From Thermomicrobium sp. 4228-Ro (GTDB lineage: Bacteria; Chloroflexota; Chloroflexia; Thermomicrobiales; Thermomicrobiaceae): a stretch of 64,000 bases of DNA. The stretch spans positions 868,001-932,000 of the forward strand of contig NZ_JAPFQM010000001.1 of assembly GCF_026241205.1 (NCBI RefSeq). The letters are read 5' to 3'. The notes beneath the pieces are model-generated. The model had not been told where the DNA came from and searched no databases. It was given only the letters and a program-made list of their open reading frames with translations. This document shows, one piece after another, positions 9,232 through 20,385 of this stretch; the stretch's first letter is position 1, and each line of letters starts with the position of its first letter. A program made the translations under genes and the position numbers.

Positions 9232-10290
9232 TCAATCGGCTGGCGACAAGCTCGGTTCGGCAGTCGGCACGCCGCGCACGCTCCGGCCGATCGCGCGCGC
9301 CACTGCCGCGAGCTTGGGCATGACAGCTGCGAAGTTCTCCGGTGTGAGCGATTGTGCACCGTCGGAGAGTGCGTGGTCAGGGTTCGGATGCACCTCGACG
9401 ATGATCCCATCGGCACCAGCGGCCACGGCCGCCAGCATCATCGGCGGGACGAGATACCAGCGCCCCGTCCCATGGCTCGGATCGACGATGATCGGGAGAT
9501 GGCTCAGGTGCTTGACAGCTGGGACAGCGTTGAGATCGAGCGTATTGCGCGTGAACGTCTCGAAGGTGCGGATACCCCGCTCGCACAGGATGACCTGCTC
9601 GTTCCCTTGCGCGGCGATGTACTCAGCCGCGAGCAACCACTCTTCGATCTGCACCGACATACCACGCTTGAGCAAGACCGGCTTCTTGGCGCGACCGACC
9701 GCCTCCAGGAGCAGGTAGTTCTGGCAATTCCGGGCACCGATCTGGAGCACGTCCGCATATTCCGCAACCAGATCGACGTGCTCGGGGCTGAGTACTTCCG
9801 TCACGATCGGGAGTCCCGTTTCCTCGCGAGCCTTGGCCAGTAACTTGAGCCCCTGCTCGCCGAGCCCGCGGAATTCATAAGGGGACGTCCGGGGCTTGAA
9901 GGCACCACCGCGTAGCATACTGGCTCCGGCCGCCTTGACGGCCTGCGCCGTCTCGATGATCTGGCGTTCGTTCTCGACCGAGCAGGGCCCGGCGATGACG
10001 ACCACCTCGTTCCCGCCGATCGTGACATCGCGGACCTGGATCACGGTATCGAGCGGATAGAACTCGCGGCTGACGAGCTTGTACCGCTTGCTGACACGGA
10101 TCACCTCCTCGACACCGGGCAGGCGCTCCAGCGCCTCCTTGAGCGTATCGGGAAGCGGCGATCCCACGACACCGATCACCATCCGCTCTGCACCCGGTGC
10201 CAGCTTCGTCTGAAAACCGAACTCGGCGACCCGATCGATGACCGCTTGGATCTGCTCCTTCGTCGCCCCTGGCTGCATCACGACGATCAT
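9232..10290 (-). CDS. aroF: 3-deoxy-7-phosphoheptulonate (DAHP) synthase, AroQ/AroF I-beta type
   Basis: 352 aa. First enzyme of the shikimate pathway: phosphoenolpyruvate plus erythrose 4-phosphate to DAHP. An N-terminal ferredoxin-like regulatory domain (about residues 1-70, [13 protein letters not shown]) precedes the TIM barrel with [31 protein letters not shown] and DPSHGTGR, the pattern of the I-beta family. ATG 10290 overlaps the aroH stop (ATGA); the frame extends upstream to 10503 without similarity. Chorismate mutase lies directly upstream, so carbon entry to aromatics is coupled to the trp genes. Confidence 0.93.
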   Translation of the reverse strand: MIVVMQPGATKEQIQAVIDRVAEFGFQTKLAPGAERMVIGVVGSPLPDTLKEALERLPGVEEVIRVSKRYKLVSREFYPLDTVIQVRDVTIGGNEVVVIAGPCSVENERQIIETAQAVKAAGASMLRGGAFKPRTSPYEFRGLGEQGLKLLAKAREETGLPIVTEVLSPEHVDLVAEYADVLQIGARNCQNYLLLEAVGRAKKPVLLKRGMSVQIEEWLLAAEYIAAQGNEQVILCERGIRTFETFTRNTLDLNAVPAVKHLSHLPIIVDPSHGTGRWYLVPPMMLAAVAAGADGIIVEVHPNPDHALSDGAQSLTPENFAAVMPKLAAVARAIGRSVRGVPTAEPSLSPAD

Positions 10291-10703
10291 CGGTCCATCC
10301 CTCCCGCTCCTCGACGGTCTTCGCTGATCCACGTCGGTTCGTGGCCGAATTCTGGCCGCAACACTCGCGCCCCGCGCAGATAGACGTGCCGGATCTCGCG
10401 CGGCGATTTTTCCGTGTTGACGTGCATGAGGACCCGCACGACCCCTTGCGGTGCGCCGGGTACGTCCATCTCGTGGGCACAGAGAAGCGGCACGTGTACC
10501 CAACCGAGTTCCCGCGCAGCGACCGCCGGAAAGGCCGCATTGAGGTCGCGCGTCGTGGTGAAGATGATGCTGGCGATCTGGTCCGGTTCGATGTCATTCG
10601 CTTCCACGAGTGCGAGGAGCAACTCGCGGGTCGCGCTCACGATCGCTTCAGCGGTGTTCGCCTCCACGGTCGTCGCACCGCGGATACCACGGCACTGGAG
10701 CAT
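10287..10703 (-). CDS. aroH: Chorismate mutase, AroH class
   Basis: 138 aa. Converts chorismate to prephenate for Phe/Tyr. Family features are [13 protein letters not shown] at the N-terminus, [10 protein letters not shown], and [10 protein letters not shown], in which the Arg and Cys/Glu positions of the trimeric AroH active site lie. Starts 7 bases after the trpA stop and overlaps aroF at its end. A chorismate mutase inside a T-box-controlled trp operon means Phe/Tyr branch capacity follows tRNA-Trp charging. Confidence 0.92.
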   Translation of the reverse strand: MLQCRGIRGATTVEANTAEAIVSATRELLLALVEANDIEPDQIASIIFTTTRDLNAAFPAVAARELGWVHVPLLCAHEMDVPGAPQGVVRVLMHVNTEKSPREIRHVYLRGARVLRPEFGHEPTWISEDRRGAGGMDR

Positions 10704-10709
10704 CGTCGC

Positions 10710-11533
10710 CTACGACCCCTCCCCCACCGTCGCGGCGGTACCCGTTCGCAACCAGGCGATGAACGCTTCGGCTGCCGCTGCACGCTCGCCTGGATCGGCT
10801 GTCGCGATCCGATCCAGAAGCGCACTCCCGACCACGACCGCATCGACCAGCTCGCGTGCCTGGGCCACGTGTTCCGGTCGCGAGATGCCGAAACCGAGCG
10901 CAAGCGGCAAATCTGTCACAGCACGGACGCGTCCCAGGAATTCGGGAAGATCCTCCGGCAAGCGATCGCGCGCGCCAGTGACCCCCGTCAGGGAGACACA
11001 GTAGAGAAAGCCGCTCGCACGAACAGCAACTTCGCGAAGATGCCGCTCCGTACTGGTCGGCGCGACCATGAAGATCAGATCGCGCCCCGCTGCCCGACAC
11101 AAGGCATGCAGTTCATCGCTCTCGATCGGTGGTAGGTCCGGCACGATCACACCGTCGACGCCGACTTCGACGCACGCACGCACGAACCGCTCCAGCCCAT
11201 ACTGGAGCAGTGGGTTGAAGTATCCCATGAAGACGAACGGTACGTCAACACCTGCTTCGCGCAGCCGCGCCGCGGTGTCCAGGCAATACCGGACCGTCAC
11301 GCCGTTGTGGAGCGCGACGTGGCTCGCCCGCTGGATCGTTACACCGTCCGCCAACGGATCGGAGAACGGGATACCGAGTTCGATCGCACAGGCACCACCA
11401 CGGACCAATGCCGGTACCAGCTCCAGCACACTCTCCCGCTCCGGGTACCCGATGGTGAGATAGGGAATGATCCCGAGTTCACCCCGTGCCCGCAGCGCGG
11501 CGAACGTCTCGGCGATCCGGCTCTCGTTCCTGG

Positions 11534-11537
<4 letters not shown>
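10710..11537 (-). CDS. trpA: Tryptophan synthase alpha subunit
   Basis: 275 aa. Cleaves indole-3-glycerol phosphate to indole and glyceraldehyde 3-phosphate within the alpha2beta2 complex. Catalytic Glu is E53 in [11 protein letters not shown], followed by the Asp of PLADG; the phosphate loop region [10 protein letters not shown] is present. GTG start overlaps the trpB stop (GTGA). Confidence 0.96.
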
Positions 11538-12744
<1,207 letters not shown>

Positions 12745-12748
<4 letters not shown>

Positions 12749-13437
12749 CTCGTTCCTCCACTTTCCGTTCGTGCCGTCTCGAAAAGGCGCGCGAAAGCGG
12801 TACGCGCCGCTGCCACGAACGCGTGCATCCGGTCAGGGTCCTTTTTCCCGACAACTTCGATACCGCTCGAGACGTCCACTCCGAAGGGCCGTACCGCCGC
12901 GATCGCCTCGGCGACATTCTCCGCTCGCAGTCCACCGGCCAGGATCACGGGGAACTCGCGAGCGATTGCGGCAGCGACCGACCAGTCGAACGTCTCTCCT
13001 GTTCCCCCAGCCATTCGCGGATGGTAGGTATCGAGGACGACCGCGTACGGTGTCGGCTCACCAGCGAAATACGACGCGACCCGCTGCCGAACGGCCTCGA
13101 CCGTCTCGCCAACTCGCACCCGGATGGCCTTGAGCACTGGCCAACCGAGTACGCGCACCACCTCAGGCGGCTCGCTCCCGTGCAGTTGCACCGCGTCGAG
13201 TTGCAGGAGCACGGCGACCTGCTGAATCTCCTCGACCGGTGCATCGACGAAGAGGCCGACGATCCGCGGCGGCTGCGACACTGCACGGACCACCCGACAA
13301 ATGACCGCCGCTTCCTCGAGCGTGACACGTCGCGGGCTCGGTGCGAAGACCAGTCCGATGAAGTCGGCCCCCGCTTCGGCCGCAGCGAGAGCATCCTCCG
13401 GCGTGCGCATGCCGCAGAGTTTCACGATTCCCGGCAT
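12745..13437 (-). CDS. trpF: Phosphoribosylanthranilate isomerase
   Basis: 230 aa. Amadori rearrangement of phosphoribosylanthranilate in Trp synthesis. Motifs are [12 protein letters not shown] (catalytic Cys in KLCG), [21 protein letters not shown] and the C-terminal GVDVSSGIE phosphate loop. It is separate from trpC, overlapping its 3' end by 16 bases. Confidence 0.95.
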
Positions 13438-14243
13438 CGCTGTACCTCCACGCCGGCCAGCGCAGCGGTTGCTGCCCGGCGATCGCGCGCCGTGATGAGC
13501 GACTCCCCGACCAGGATGGCATCGATACCCGCCCGGGCGAGCCGTTCGACATCCTCGCGCGTGTGGATGCCGCTTTCAGCAACGACGATGCGATCGGCCG
13601 GAATACGCGGTGCCAGCCGCTCGCTGATGCCGAGATCGACGGTAAAGTTCCGGAGATCCCGGTTGTTGATCCCGATCACCCGCGCGCCGGCTCCCAGCGC
13701 GACCTCGAGCTCGGCTTCGTCGTGCACTTCGACCAGCGCCTCCAGTCCCAGCTCCCGCGTCGCAGCGAGGAGTTCAGTGAGTTGTGCTCGACTCAGCGCT
13801 GCGACGATCAGCAGCACCGCATCGGCCCCGAACGCACGCGCCTCCAGCACCTGATACGGATCGATGACGAAATCCTTCCGCAAGACCGGAACTCCCGAAG
13901 GTCGAGCCAGCGCGCCGACCGACTCCAAGTCGCGCAAATGCCCGTGAAAGAACGGCTCGTCCGTCAGGACTGAAATCGCCGCTGCCCCACCAGCCAGGTA
14001 GTCCGCCGCGACCGCCACCGCATCGGCATCCGGTGCGAAGAGGCCACGCGACGGTGACCCCCGCTTCACCTCGGCGATGAGCCGAACCTGTGTACCCCGC
14101 AACGCCGGCACGAGCGGGAGCGGTGGTGCCATCATTGCCGCACGCTGGAGGAGCTGCGCCTCCGGCACCCGAGCGCGCCGATCGACCAGGTCGCAACGCG
14201 TCCGATCGAGAATCCGGTCGAGGATCGTGCCCGTTCGCGTCAC
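13422..14243 (-). CDS. trpC: Indole-3-glycerol phosphate synthase
   Basis: 273 aa. Ring closure to indole-3-glycerol phosphate. Motifs: IAEVKRGSPSRG (catalytic Glu/Lys), PVLRKDFVIDPYQ, EALVEVHDEAEL, IGINNRDLRNFTVDL and VAESGIHTREDV. GTG start at 14243 overlaps the trpD stop by four bases. Confidence 0.96.
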   Translation of the reverse strand: MTRTGTILDRILDRTRCDLVDRRARVPEAQLLQRAAMMAPPLPLVPALRGTQVRLIAEVKRGSPSRGLFAPDADAVAVAADYLAGGAAAISVLTDEPFFHGHLRDLESVGALARPSGVPVLRKDFVIDPYQVLEARAFGADAVLLIVAALSRAQLTELLAATRELGLEALVEVHDEAELEVALGAGARVIGINNRDLRNFTVDLGISERLAPRIPADRIVVAESGIHTREDVERLARAGIDAILVGESLITARDRRAATAALAGVEVQRCRES

Positions 14244-15286
14244 GAGACCACCTCCGCCGGAGCCAGCTGGTTACTGAGCTGGATCAATCGCTCGAGCGCC
14301 GCCAATGCTGCGCCACTGTCGATCGATCGCCGCGCCAGCTCCAGGCCCTCCGCCAGCGATTCGGCTGCGTCGGCGGCCACGAGCGCGGCAGCCGCATTGA
14401 GGAGCGTCACCTCGCGCGCCGGTCCAGGTCTCCCCTCCAGGACAGCGCGGACGATCCGGGCGTTCTCTTCAGCCGTGCCGCCGCGCAACGCTTCCGTCGG
14501 CACCCGCGACATCCCGAGGCTCTCCGGCTCCACGACGTGCCGATGGACTTCGACACCGCCGTTCCGCCGGATCTCGTACACTGTCGTCGGCGCAGCCAGG
14601 CTCACCTCGTCCAGTCCGTCGGCCGCATGGACGACCAGCGCATGATCGATCTCGAGCAATGCCAGCACGCGTGCCACCGTTTCCACCAGCTCCGGCATCG
14701 CGACCCCGATCAGCTGATGCCGGACGCGCGCGGGGTTCGCCAGCGGACCGAGCACATTGAAGACTGTGCGGAAACCGAGCTCGCGGCGGACCGGCGCTGC
14801 GTGTCGCAAAGCCGGATGGAAACGCTGGGCGAACATGAAGCCGATACCAGCCTCGCTGACGCAGCGCGCCACTGCCTCGGGCCCGAGATCGATGCGGACG
14901 CCCAGCGCTTCCAGCGTGTCGGCTGCACCGGCCCGGCTCGACATAGCCCGGTTCCCGTGCTTGGCGACCGGCACGCCGGCACCTGCCACGACGAAGGCAG
15001 CCGCCGTCGAGATATTGAACGTCCTCCCTCCGTCGCCACCGGTGCCGACGACGTCGACGGCCGGGCGCTCGGTCGTCAGCTGGACCGGGATCATGTGCGC
15101 GCGGAGGGCCTGGACGAACCCTGCGATCTCCGTCTCGCGCTCACCGCGGACACGCAACGCGGTGACTAGCGCGGCGATCTGTGCTGGTGTCGCCTCGCCG
15201 GTCATCACGGCGCTCATCGCTTGCGCGGCTTCCTCGACGTCGAGCACCCCACCCGACACGATCTTCTGAAGAGTCAGAGCGATCAT
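14240..15286 (-). CDS. trpD: Anthranilate phosphoribosyltransferase
   Basis: 348 aa. Transfers phosphoribose from PRPP to anthranilate. The PRPP/glycine motif [15 protein letters not shown] and the [15 protein letters not shown] block are intact, as is [21 protein letters not shown] overlaps the trpG stop. Confidence 0.96.
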   Translation of the reverse strand: MIALTLQKIVSGGVLDVEEAAQAMSAVMTGEATPAQIAALVTALRVRGERETEIAGFVQALRAHMIPVQLTTERPAVDVVGTGGDGGRTFNISTAAAFVVAGAGVPVAKHGNRAMSSRAGAADTLEALGVRIDLGPEAVARCVSEAGIGFMFAQRFHPALRHAAPVRRELGFRTVFNVLGPLANPARVRHQLIGVAMPELVETVARVLALLEIDHALVVHAADGLDEVSLAAPTTVYEIRRNGGVEVHRHVVEPESLGMSRVPTEALRGGTAEENARIVRAVLEGRPGPAREVTLLNAAAALVAADAAESLAEGLELARRSIDSGAALAALERLIQLSNQLAPAEVVS

Positions 15287-15894
15287 CGCACACCTCCCCG
15301 CGCCGTCGCGTGCGTGCGCCGGTGCACTTCCACGCTGTGGAGAAAGTTCCGGAGGAGATCCTTCCCGACCGTCGTCAGGATCGACTCCGGATGGAACTGG
15401 ACGCCTTCGACGAGCCCGGAACGGTCACGAATGCCCATGATGACACCGTCCTCGCTCCGGGCAGTGACGGTCAGCTCGTTCGGGAGCGTCGCCTCGTCGA
15501 TGACGAGCGAGTGATAGCGCGTGGCTGTGAAGGGATTGGGAAGTCCGGTGAAAACCCCCTGCCCATCGTGCTGAATGCGGCTGGTCTTCCCGTGCATCAG
15601 GCGCGGAGCCCGGACAATGCGTGCACCATAGGCGGCGCCAATCGCCTGGTGCCCGAGGCAGACGCCGAGAATCGGAACCCGACCAGCGAAGCGCTCGATC
15701 GCCGGGACGGAGACTCCAGCCTCACCCGGCGTACACGGTCCGGGCGAGATCACGATGCCGTCCGGTTCCAGTGCCTCGATCTCCTCGACCGTCACCTGGT
15801 CGTTACGGCGTACGACCAGCTCAGCACCGAGTTCCGCGAGGTACTGCACGAGGTTGTACGTGAACGAATCGTAGTTGTCGATGACCAGGATCAT
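15283..15894 (-). CDS. trpG: Anthranilate synthase component II (glutamine amidotransferase)
   Basis: 203 aa. Supplies ammonia from glutamine to TrpE. Starts [19 protein letters not shown]; nucleophile C79 in [12 protein letters not shown]; His-Glu pair in VQFHPES. ATG 15894 overlaps the trpE stop (ATGA). An upstream in-frame extension to 15975 lies within trpE. The protein may also serve folate synthesis as PabA, since no separate pabA is seen here. Confidence 0.95.
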   Translation of the reverse strand: MILVIDNYDSFTYNLVQYLAELGAELVVRRNDQVTVEEIEALEPDGIVISPGPCTPGEAGVSVPAIERFAGRVPILGVCLGHQAIGAAYGARIVRAPRLMHGKTSRIQHDGQGVFTGLPNPFTATRYHSLVIDEATLPNELTVTARSEDGVIMGIRDRSGLVEGVQFHPESILTTVGKDLLRNFLHSVEVHRRTHATARGGVR

Positions 15895-17507
15895 ACCGTG
15901 CTCCCCCGTTGTTCGCGTTCCATCTGCTCGGCATGCTCGATCGCCCGTATCAGCGCGCGCATCTTGTGGTGGCATTCCTGGTGCTCGCGTTCCGGCACAC
16001 TATCCGCGACGATTCCAGCTCCCGCCTGGAGGAAAGCCTGTTGCCCCCGCATCACGATCGTCCGGAGCGTGATCGCCGTATCCAAGTTGCCACTGAAATC
16101 GACGTATCCGACCGCGCCAGCATATGGGCCGCGCTGCTCCTGCTCCAGTTCCGCGATGATCTCCATCGCACGAATCTTCGGTGCACCGCTCACCGTTCCG
16201 GCTGGGAAACAGCTGCGCAAGGCATCCAGTGCCGAAAGGTCGTCGCACAGGACGCCCGTCACTTCGCTCACCAGATGCATCACGTGGCTGAAACGCTCGA
16301 CGGTCATCAAGCGCGGCACGTGCACCGTTCCGGGTGCCGCGACGCGGCCGATGTCGTTCCGCGCCAGGTCGACGAGCATGATGTGCTCGGCCCGCTCCTT
16401 CTCGTCGGTCGCGAGCTCCTCCGCGAGGGCCGCGTCTTCCTCCGGAGTCCGACCACGGCGCCGCGTCCCGGCGATGGGATGGGTCGAGAGGATCCGTCCA
16501 TCGACCCGGACGAGCATCTCCGGCGACGCACCGATCAGTACATCGTCACCGAAGCGGAGGTAGTACATATACGGCGACGGGTTGATGCGTCGTAGTGCCC
16601 GGTAGATCGTGAACGGGTGCGCTCCCGTCTCTACCTCCTGCCGCTGGGAAAGCACGACCTGGATGATGTCGCCCGCGGCGATGTACTCCTTGGCGCGTTC
16701 GACCATTCCGACGTACGTCGCTCGGTCGAGGTGCGGCCGTACACGCTGCTCGACTGTCGCCGGATCCACCGGCCCGTTGCCGACCGGCACGACCGACTGC
16801 CGGCGCAACCGATCGACCAGCCGTTCGATCCGCTCGACTGCCTCGGCATACGCCCGCTCGAGCGGCATGCCGTCCGCCACATGCACGTGGCTCACGACAG
16901 CGATCGTCCGCTCGAGGTGATCGAAGACGAGCATCGAATCGACAAAGAGAAAGACCGCGTCCGGCAGACCCAGCGTATCCTGCGGTGCAGCCGGAACACG
17001 CGGTTCGAAGTAGCGGATCGTCTCGTAGCCGAGGTAGCCGACGGCTCCACCGAGGAAACGGGGCATATCGGGCAGATGCACCGTCCGATACCGCCCGAGC
17101 AGGTCCGCAAGGAAACGCAGGGGATCCTCGAACGCGACCCGCTGCTCCTGAGCAGGATGCCCGTAGTAATCCGCCCCCCCGAACGGTGCCAGAGCCGAGG
17201 CAGCGAGCGTCTCGCGTACCCCGGTACTCCGCAGTCGAGCGATCCCGTCATCCAGCTCGACCACCAGAAACGGATCAGTGCCGATGAACGAGTACCGGGC
17301 GAGCCGCTCGCCGCCTTCGACGCTCTCGAGGAGGAAGGCATACGGCCCCTGGGCGACTTTGAGGAACGCGGAAACGGGGGTTTCCAGATCGGCGTCGAGC
17401 TCACGATAGACGGGTATCACGGTCGCCTGCTGGGCGAGCGCTGCGACTTCCTCGAACGATGGCCGATAGCGCTGCGGCGAGGAGCGAATCAGCGTCGTTG
17501 TCGACAT
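15891..17507 (-). CDS. trpE: Anthranilate synthase component I
   Basis: 538 aa. Chorismate plus ammonia to anthranilate. The N-terminal domain carries [16 protein letters not shown], the segment involved in Trp feedback binding, so allosteric control is likely. The C-terminal chorismate-binding domain has [37 protein letters not shown] and the [16 protein letters not shown] signature. ATG 17507 lies 28 bases after the T-box terminator's last U; longer in-frame starts would lie in the leader. First gene of the operon. Confidence 0.96.
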   Translation of the reverse strand: MSTTTLIRSSPQRYRPSFEEVAALAQQATVIPVYRELDADLETPVSAFLKVAQGPYAFLLESVEGGERLARYSFIGTDPFLVVELDDGIARLRSTGVRETLAASALAPFGGADYYGHPAQEQRVAFEDPLRFLADLLGRYRTVHLPDMPRFLGGAVGYLGYETIRYFEPRVPAAPQDTLGLPDAVFLFVDSMLVFDHLERTIAVVSHVHVADGMPLERAYAEAVERIERLVDRLRRQSVVPVGNGPVDPATVEQRVRPHLDRATYVGMVERAKEYIAAGDIIQVVLSQRQEVETGAHPFTIYRALRRINPSPYMYYLRFGDDVLIGASPEMLVRVDGRILSTHPIAGTRRRGRTPEEDAALAEELATDEKERAEHIMLVDLARNDIGRVAAPGTVHVPRLMTVERFSHVMHLVSEVTGVLCDDLSALDALRSCFPAGTVSGAPKIRAMEIIAELEQEQRGPYAGAVGYVDFSGNLDTAITLRTIVMRGQQAFLQAGAGIVADSVPEREHQECHHKMRALIRAIEHAEQMEREQRGSTV

Positions 17508-17535
17508 GGTCGGCCTCCGAACGTGCATTGCCCAA

Positions 17536-17842
17536 CGAAAAACCTCCGTCCCGACAGGGACGGAGGTCTTGTTCTCCGCGGTGCCACCCTGGTTGGATGC
17601 CGCTCGCGCGAGCATCCCACCTCGACCGGTACGGGATCGCGCAATGCGCGATCCGATACCGAGCTCCGGATAACGGTGGAGCATCCGGCGCCGCCTACTT
17701 GCCGGCCGGCGTTCGGGGCGCGACTCCCGGATCCATTCCGCCCGACCGTGAGCACCGACCTCGCACCGACCGTCGGCTCGCTGAGCCCCGTGCCGAGCGT
17801 ACTCGCTCCGTTCGTCGCCTTTACGGTATCGCGTTGTCTTAC
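17536..17842 (-). ncRNA. T-box leader of the trp operon (tRNA-Trp sensing)
   Basis: The minus strand contains the T-box sequence AGGGTGGCACCGCGG at 17590-17576, whose bulge pairs with the uncharged tRNA acceptor end. Upstream lies a long Stem I region; GAATGGATCC near 17737-17728 offers a TGG (Trp) specifier at 17735-17733, which fits the operon it controls. Downstream is a strong intrinsic terminator. The leader is about 300 nt, normal for a transcriptional T-box. The specifier placement was judged by eye, without folding. Confidence 0.9.
17538..17568 (-). terminator. T-box terminator before trpE
   Basis: Stem ACCTCCGTCCC / GGGACGGAGGT with a TGTC loop, followed by TTTTTC on the minus strand. 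The 5' arm follows the T-box sequence, so binding of uncharged tRNA-Trp would favour the antiterminator. Confidence 0.88.
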
Positions 17843-17848
17843 CCACGA

Positions 17849-17877
17849 AGTGTAGTAGCCGCGTACCTCTTTGTCAA
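17849..17877 (-). promoter_or_regulatory. Promoter of the trp operon
   Basis: Minus strand: perfect TTGACA at 17877-17872, 17-base spacer, TACACT at 17854-17849. The best promoter match in the window; start of transcription is expected near 17842. Confidence 0.8.
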
Positions 17878-18026
17878 GTGAGCCGACGGCGGAGCGGATG
17901 GCACCTCGTGACCTGCCTTGTGTCCGATCGACAGCATGTTGCACCGCGACCGTGCAACGAGCGAACGACTGCGTCAGCGATCAGGCTCGCTCAGGCGCAC
18001 CCGCCCTGGCACCTTGCCGGCAGCGC

Positions 18027-18066
18027 AAAACGACAAGTCGCCCACGGCATAGAGTGCCGTGGGCGA
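18027..18066 (-). terminator. Hairpin terminator after the NlpC/P60 gene
   Basis: Minus strand: CGCCCACGGCA / TGCCGTGGGCG stem (arms 18065-18055 and 18049-18039) with a 5-base loop, followed by ACTTGTCGTTTTGC. The T-tract is imperfect. It lies 20 bases after the stop. Confidence 0.6.
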
Positions 18067-18085
18067 GCAGCCGTGCATCCGTCGA

Positions 18086-19390
18086 TCAGGGGACGATGCG
18101 CCGTGCCGTATAGTAGCGTGGCCCGTAATAGCCTCCCCACACGTCGCTGATGGTCACGCCGGTCGCGTAGTTCTCCGCGTGGATGAAACGCCCGTTACCG
18201 ATGTAGATACCGACGTGCGAGAGACCCCACTTGTATGTGTTCTGGAAGAAGACGAGGTCACCCGGTTGCAGGTGGTCAGGATCGACATACACGCCGCTCA
18301 CGGCCTGAGCCTCGAGACTACGCGGGAAGCCGCCGCCGATCACCTCGTTGACGACGAAATAGACGAACCCGGAGCAGTCGAAACCAGCCGGCGTCGTTCC
18401 ACCCCAGACGTAGGGTCGCCCGAGATACTGCATCGCCGTCGCGACGATCTGCTCACCCACCGAGCTGGGTGGCGGGGGTGTCGCCGGCACCCCCTGCTGC
18501 CCCTCGTCGGCATTCGATTCGGCCGGAATCGCGTCGACCGATTCCGGAGCACGATCGCTCGGTGCCAGATAGCCACCGTGAGCCCAGCCCTGGATACCGC
18601 GGTAGTCGACCTGCCACCAGATGATGCCCTGGCTATCCGTCTGCGGTCCGCCGATCACTCGCATCACCGTTCCCTCGGGAGCCACGGTCGCGACCGGCTG
18701 GTCGTACCCCGCACCGTACCGGATGTTGAGCCCTTGTCCGTCGGTATTCACCACCTCGACGTTCCCACCGGCCTGGATCTGAGGCTTGTCGGCCACCTGA
18801 CGTACCTCGACGACCAGCGGACTGCTCGCCGCACCGGAGCTGCTATCCACCACCACGAGATAGGCCCGCACCGCGAACCCATCGATACCGTCGTAGCGGA
18901 GCGGCACCCATTCGGTGCCGGAACCGTCAGCGACGACGGCGCCCGTGACCTCAGCCCGACCGCCTTCCGGCATGATAGCGAGAACGGCGCTGTCGAGGCT
19001 GGCCGCGGCACGCACACGCAGCCCGTGCCCGTCGGTGCCGGTCACTTGCACGGTATCACCCGCAGCCGGAACGGCTGGAGCCAGATAGTCGGCGATGACC
19101 CATCCTTCCACACCGTCAGCCTGCACCTTGTACCAGGAAGAGCCATCGGACGCGCCCTGCGGCCCTTCGACGACCCGAACGCGTGTACCGTCTGGCAGAC
19201 CACCGACTCGCGAGGCGCCCAAACCCGGCGCCGACCGAACGTTGACGCCGTCACCGTTCGTTCCAGTCACCTGGCCGAGCACGCCAGGAGTGAGACCGTT
19301 CGCAGCTGATACTGGGGAAAAGATCGAGGCGACAGCGAGGATGACCAGACACGCCGAAACCAGTCGAGCTGGAAGTCGTGTCTTTCCCAA
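18086..19390 (-). CDS. Secreted SH3b-NlpC/P60 cell-wall hydrolase
   Basis: 434 aa from TTG 19390 (GGGAAGGGGAG upstream); the frame is open further upstream. A signal peptide (ARLVSACLVILAVASIFSPVSAA) is followed by three bacterial SH3 domains, each beginning with a VTGT/VVNTxGxGLNxR-like motif (about residues 38-100, 110-175, 200-275). A Pro/Ser linker leads to an NlpC/P60 domain with catalytic Cys in GFDCSGF, His in LSHVGIYIG and the polar residue in FIHAENY. The enzyme is expected to cut peptide stems of peptidoglycan or a related wall polymer. Its leader may hold a c-di-AMP riboswitch, a common partner of such hydrolases. Confidence 0.88.
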   Translation of the reverse strand: MGKTRLPARLVSACLVILAVASIFSPVSAANGLTPGVLGQVTGTNGDGVNVRSAPGLGASRVGGLPDGTRVRVVEGPQGASDGSSWYKVQADGVEGWVIADYLAPAVPAAGDTVQVTGTDGHGLRVRAAASLDSAVLAIMPEGGRAEVTGAVVADGSGTEWVPLRYDGIDGFAVRAYLVVVDSSSGAASSPLVVEVRQVADKPQIQAGGNVEVVNTDGQGLNIRYGAGYDQPVATVAPEGTVMRVIGGPQTDSQGIIWWQVDYRGIQGWAHGGYLAPSDRAPESVDAIPAESNADEGQQGVPATPPPPSSVGEQIVATAMQYLGRPYVWGGTTPAGFDCSGFVYFVVNEVIGGGFPRSLEAQAVSGVYVDPDHLQPGDLVFFQNTYKWGLSHVGIYIGNGRFIHAENYATGVTISDVWGGYYGPRYYTARRIVP

Positions 19391-19405
19391 TCGACTCCCC
19401 TTCCC

Positions 19406-19512
19406 TCGTTCGTCCCTGGCCACTGACCGGATCGCTGACCCGGTCACCCTCAGGAGCCAATCCCAGGCTCCTGCGTCCCCCGTTCGGACGGCGAGGAGGG
19501 CCGTCCGGTCGC
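19406..19512 (-). promoter_or_regulatory. Possible ydaO/yuaA (c-di-AMP) riboswitch
   Basis: The minus-strand leader carries GCCGTCCGAACGGGGGACGC, then a GGAGCC/GGCTCC hairpin, GAGGGTGACC, and ATCCGGTCAGTGGCC, in the order of conserved ydaO blocks (GAACCGGGGGA, GGGTGAA, ATCCGTCAGCTAACC). CCCTCCTCG near the 5' end can pair with CGAACGAGGG next to the ribosome binding site, closing the structure. Some conserved bases differ. ydaO elements often precede wall hydrolases with SH3/NlpC domains. No covariance search could be run. Confidence 0.5.
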
Positions 19513-19516
19513 CCGC

Positions 19517-19546
19517 AGGCTACCACGCTCGCACCTCGGTTGTCAA
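19517..19546 (-). promoter_or_regulatory. Promoter of the NlpC/P60 gene
   Basis: Minus strand: TTGACA at 19546-19541, 18-base spacer, TAGCCT at 19522-19517. It lies between hisF and the hydrolase gene. Confidence 0.65.
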
Positions 19547-19611
19547 GATGGGCAATGGGACATTCGTGCGAGTTCGGCAAGCCGAAACGCTCGCCGAGGG
19601 AGGGACTGAGG

Positions 19612-20385
19612 TCAAGCCGGTGGAGCGGTTTGCCGTACCGGCACACCACGCTCGGCGAGATAGCGTTTCGCATCGGCGATGGAGTAGTGACCGTAGTGGA
19701 AGATCGAGGCCGCGAGCACTGCATGTGCGCCGCCGACCGTGAACGCCTGGTACAGGTGCTCGAGTGTACCGGCACCACCCGAGGCGATCACGGGAACAGG
19801 TACCGCGTCGACGACTGCCCGCAGGAGTTCGAGATCGTACCCGCTCTGCGTTCCATCGGTATCCATGCTGGTCAACAGGATCTCGCCCGCTCCGAGCTCG
19901 ACACCACGGCGGGCCCATGCGACCGCATCGAGACCGGTCGGCTTGCGCCCACCGTGCGTGTAGACCTCCCAGACACCGTCCGCGCGTCGCCGTGCATCGA
20001 TCGCGAGGACGACGCACTGATTCCCGAAACGCTGTGCGCACACCCGGATCAACTCAGGATTCTGTACTGCCGCGGTGTTCACGCTGACCTTATCAGCACC
20101 TGCCCGCAGCAGGCGGTACATATCGTCGGGAGTCCGTACGCCACCACCGACGGTCAGCGGGATGAACACTTCCTTGGCTGTCCGCCGCACCACCTCGACC
20201 ATCGTGTCGCGCCCCTCGGCCGAGGCCGTGATGTCGAGAAACACGAGCTCGTCGGCCCCCTCCGCATCGTAGCGAGCAGCCAGTTCCACCGGATCACCGG
20301 CGTCACGGAGTTCCTGGAAGCGCACACCCTTCACGACCCGCCCAGCAGTGACGTCGAGACAAGGGATGATCCGTCGCTTCAGCAT
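19612..20385 (-). CDS. hisF: Imidazole glycerol phosphate synthase, cyclase subunit
   Basis: 257 aa. TIM-barrel cyclase that with HisH makes imidazole glycerol phosphate and AICAR. Starts [20 protein letters not shown] with catalytic D11; second-half motifs are VLAIDARR (catalytic Asp), [15 protein letters not shown] and VIASGGAG. Its ATG overlaps the stop of the coiled-coil gene by one base (TGATG). Confidence 0.96.
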   Translation of the reverse strand: MLKRRIIPCLDVTAGRVVKGVRFQELRDAGDPVELAARYDAEGADELVFLDITASAEGRDTMVEVVRRTAKEVFIPLTVGGGVRTPDDMYRLLRAGADKVSVNTAAVQNPELIRVCAQRFGNQCVVLAIDARRRADGVWEVYTHGGRKPTGLDAVAWARRGVELGAGEILLTSMDTDGTQSGYDLELLRAVVDAVPVPVIASGGAGTLEHLYQAFTVGGAHAVLAASIFHYGHYSIADAKRYLAERGVPVRQTAPPA

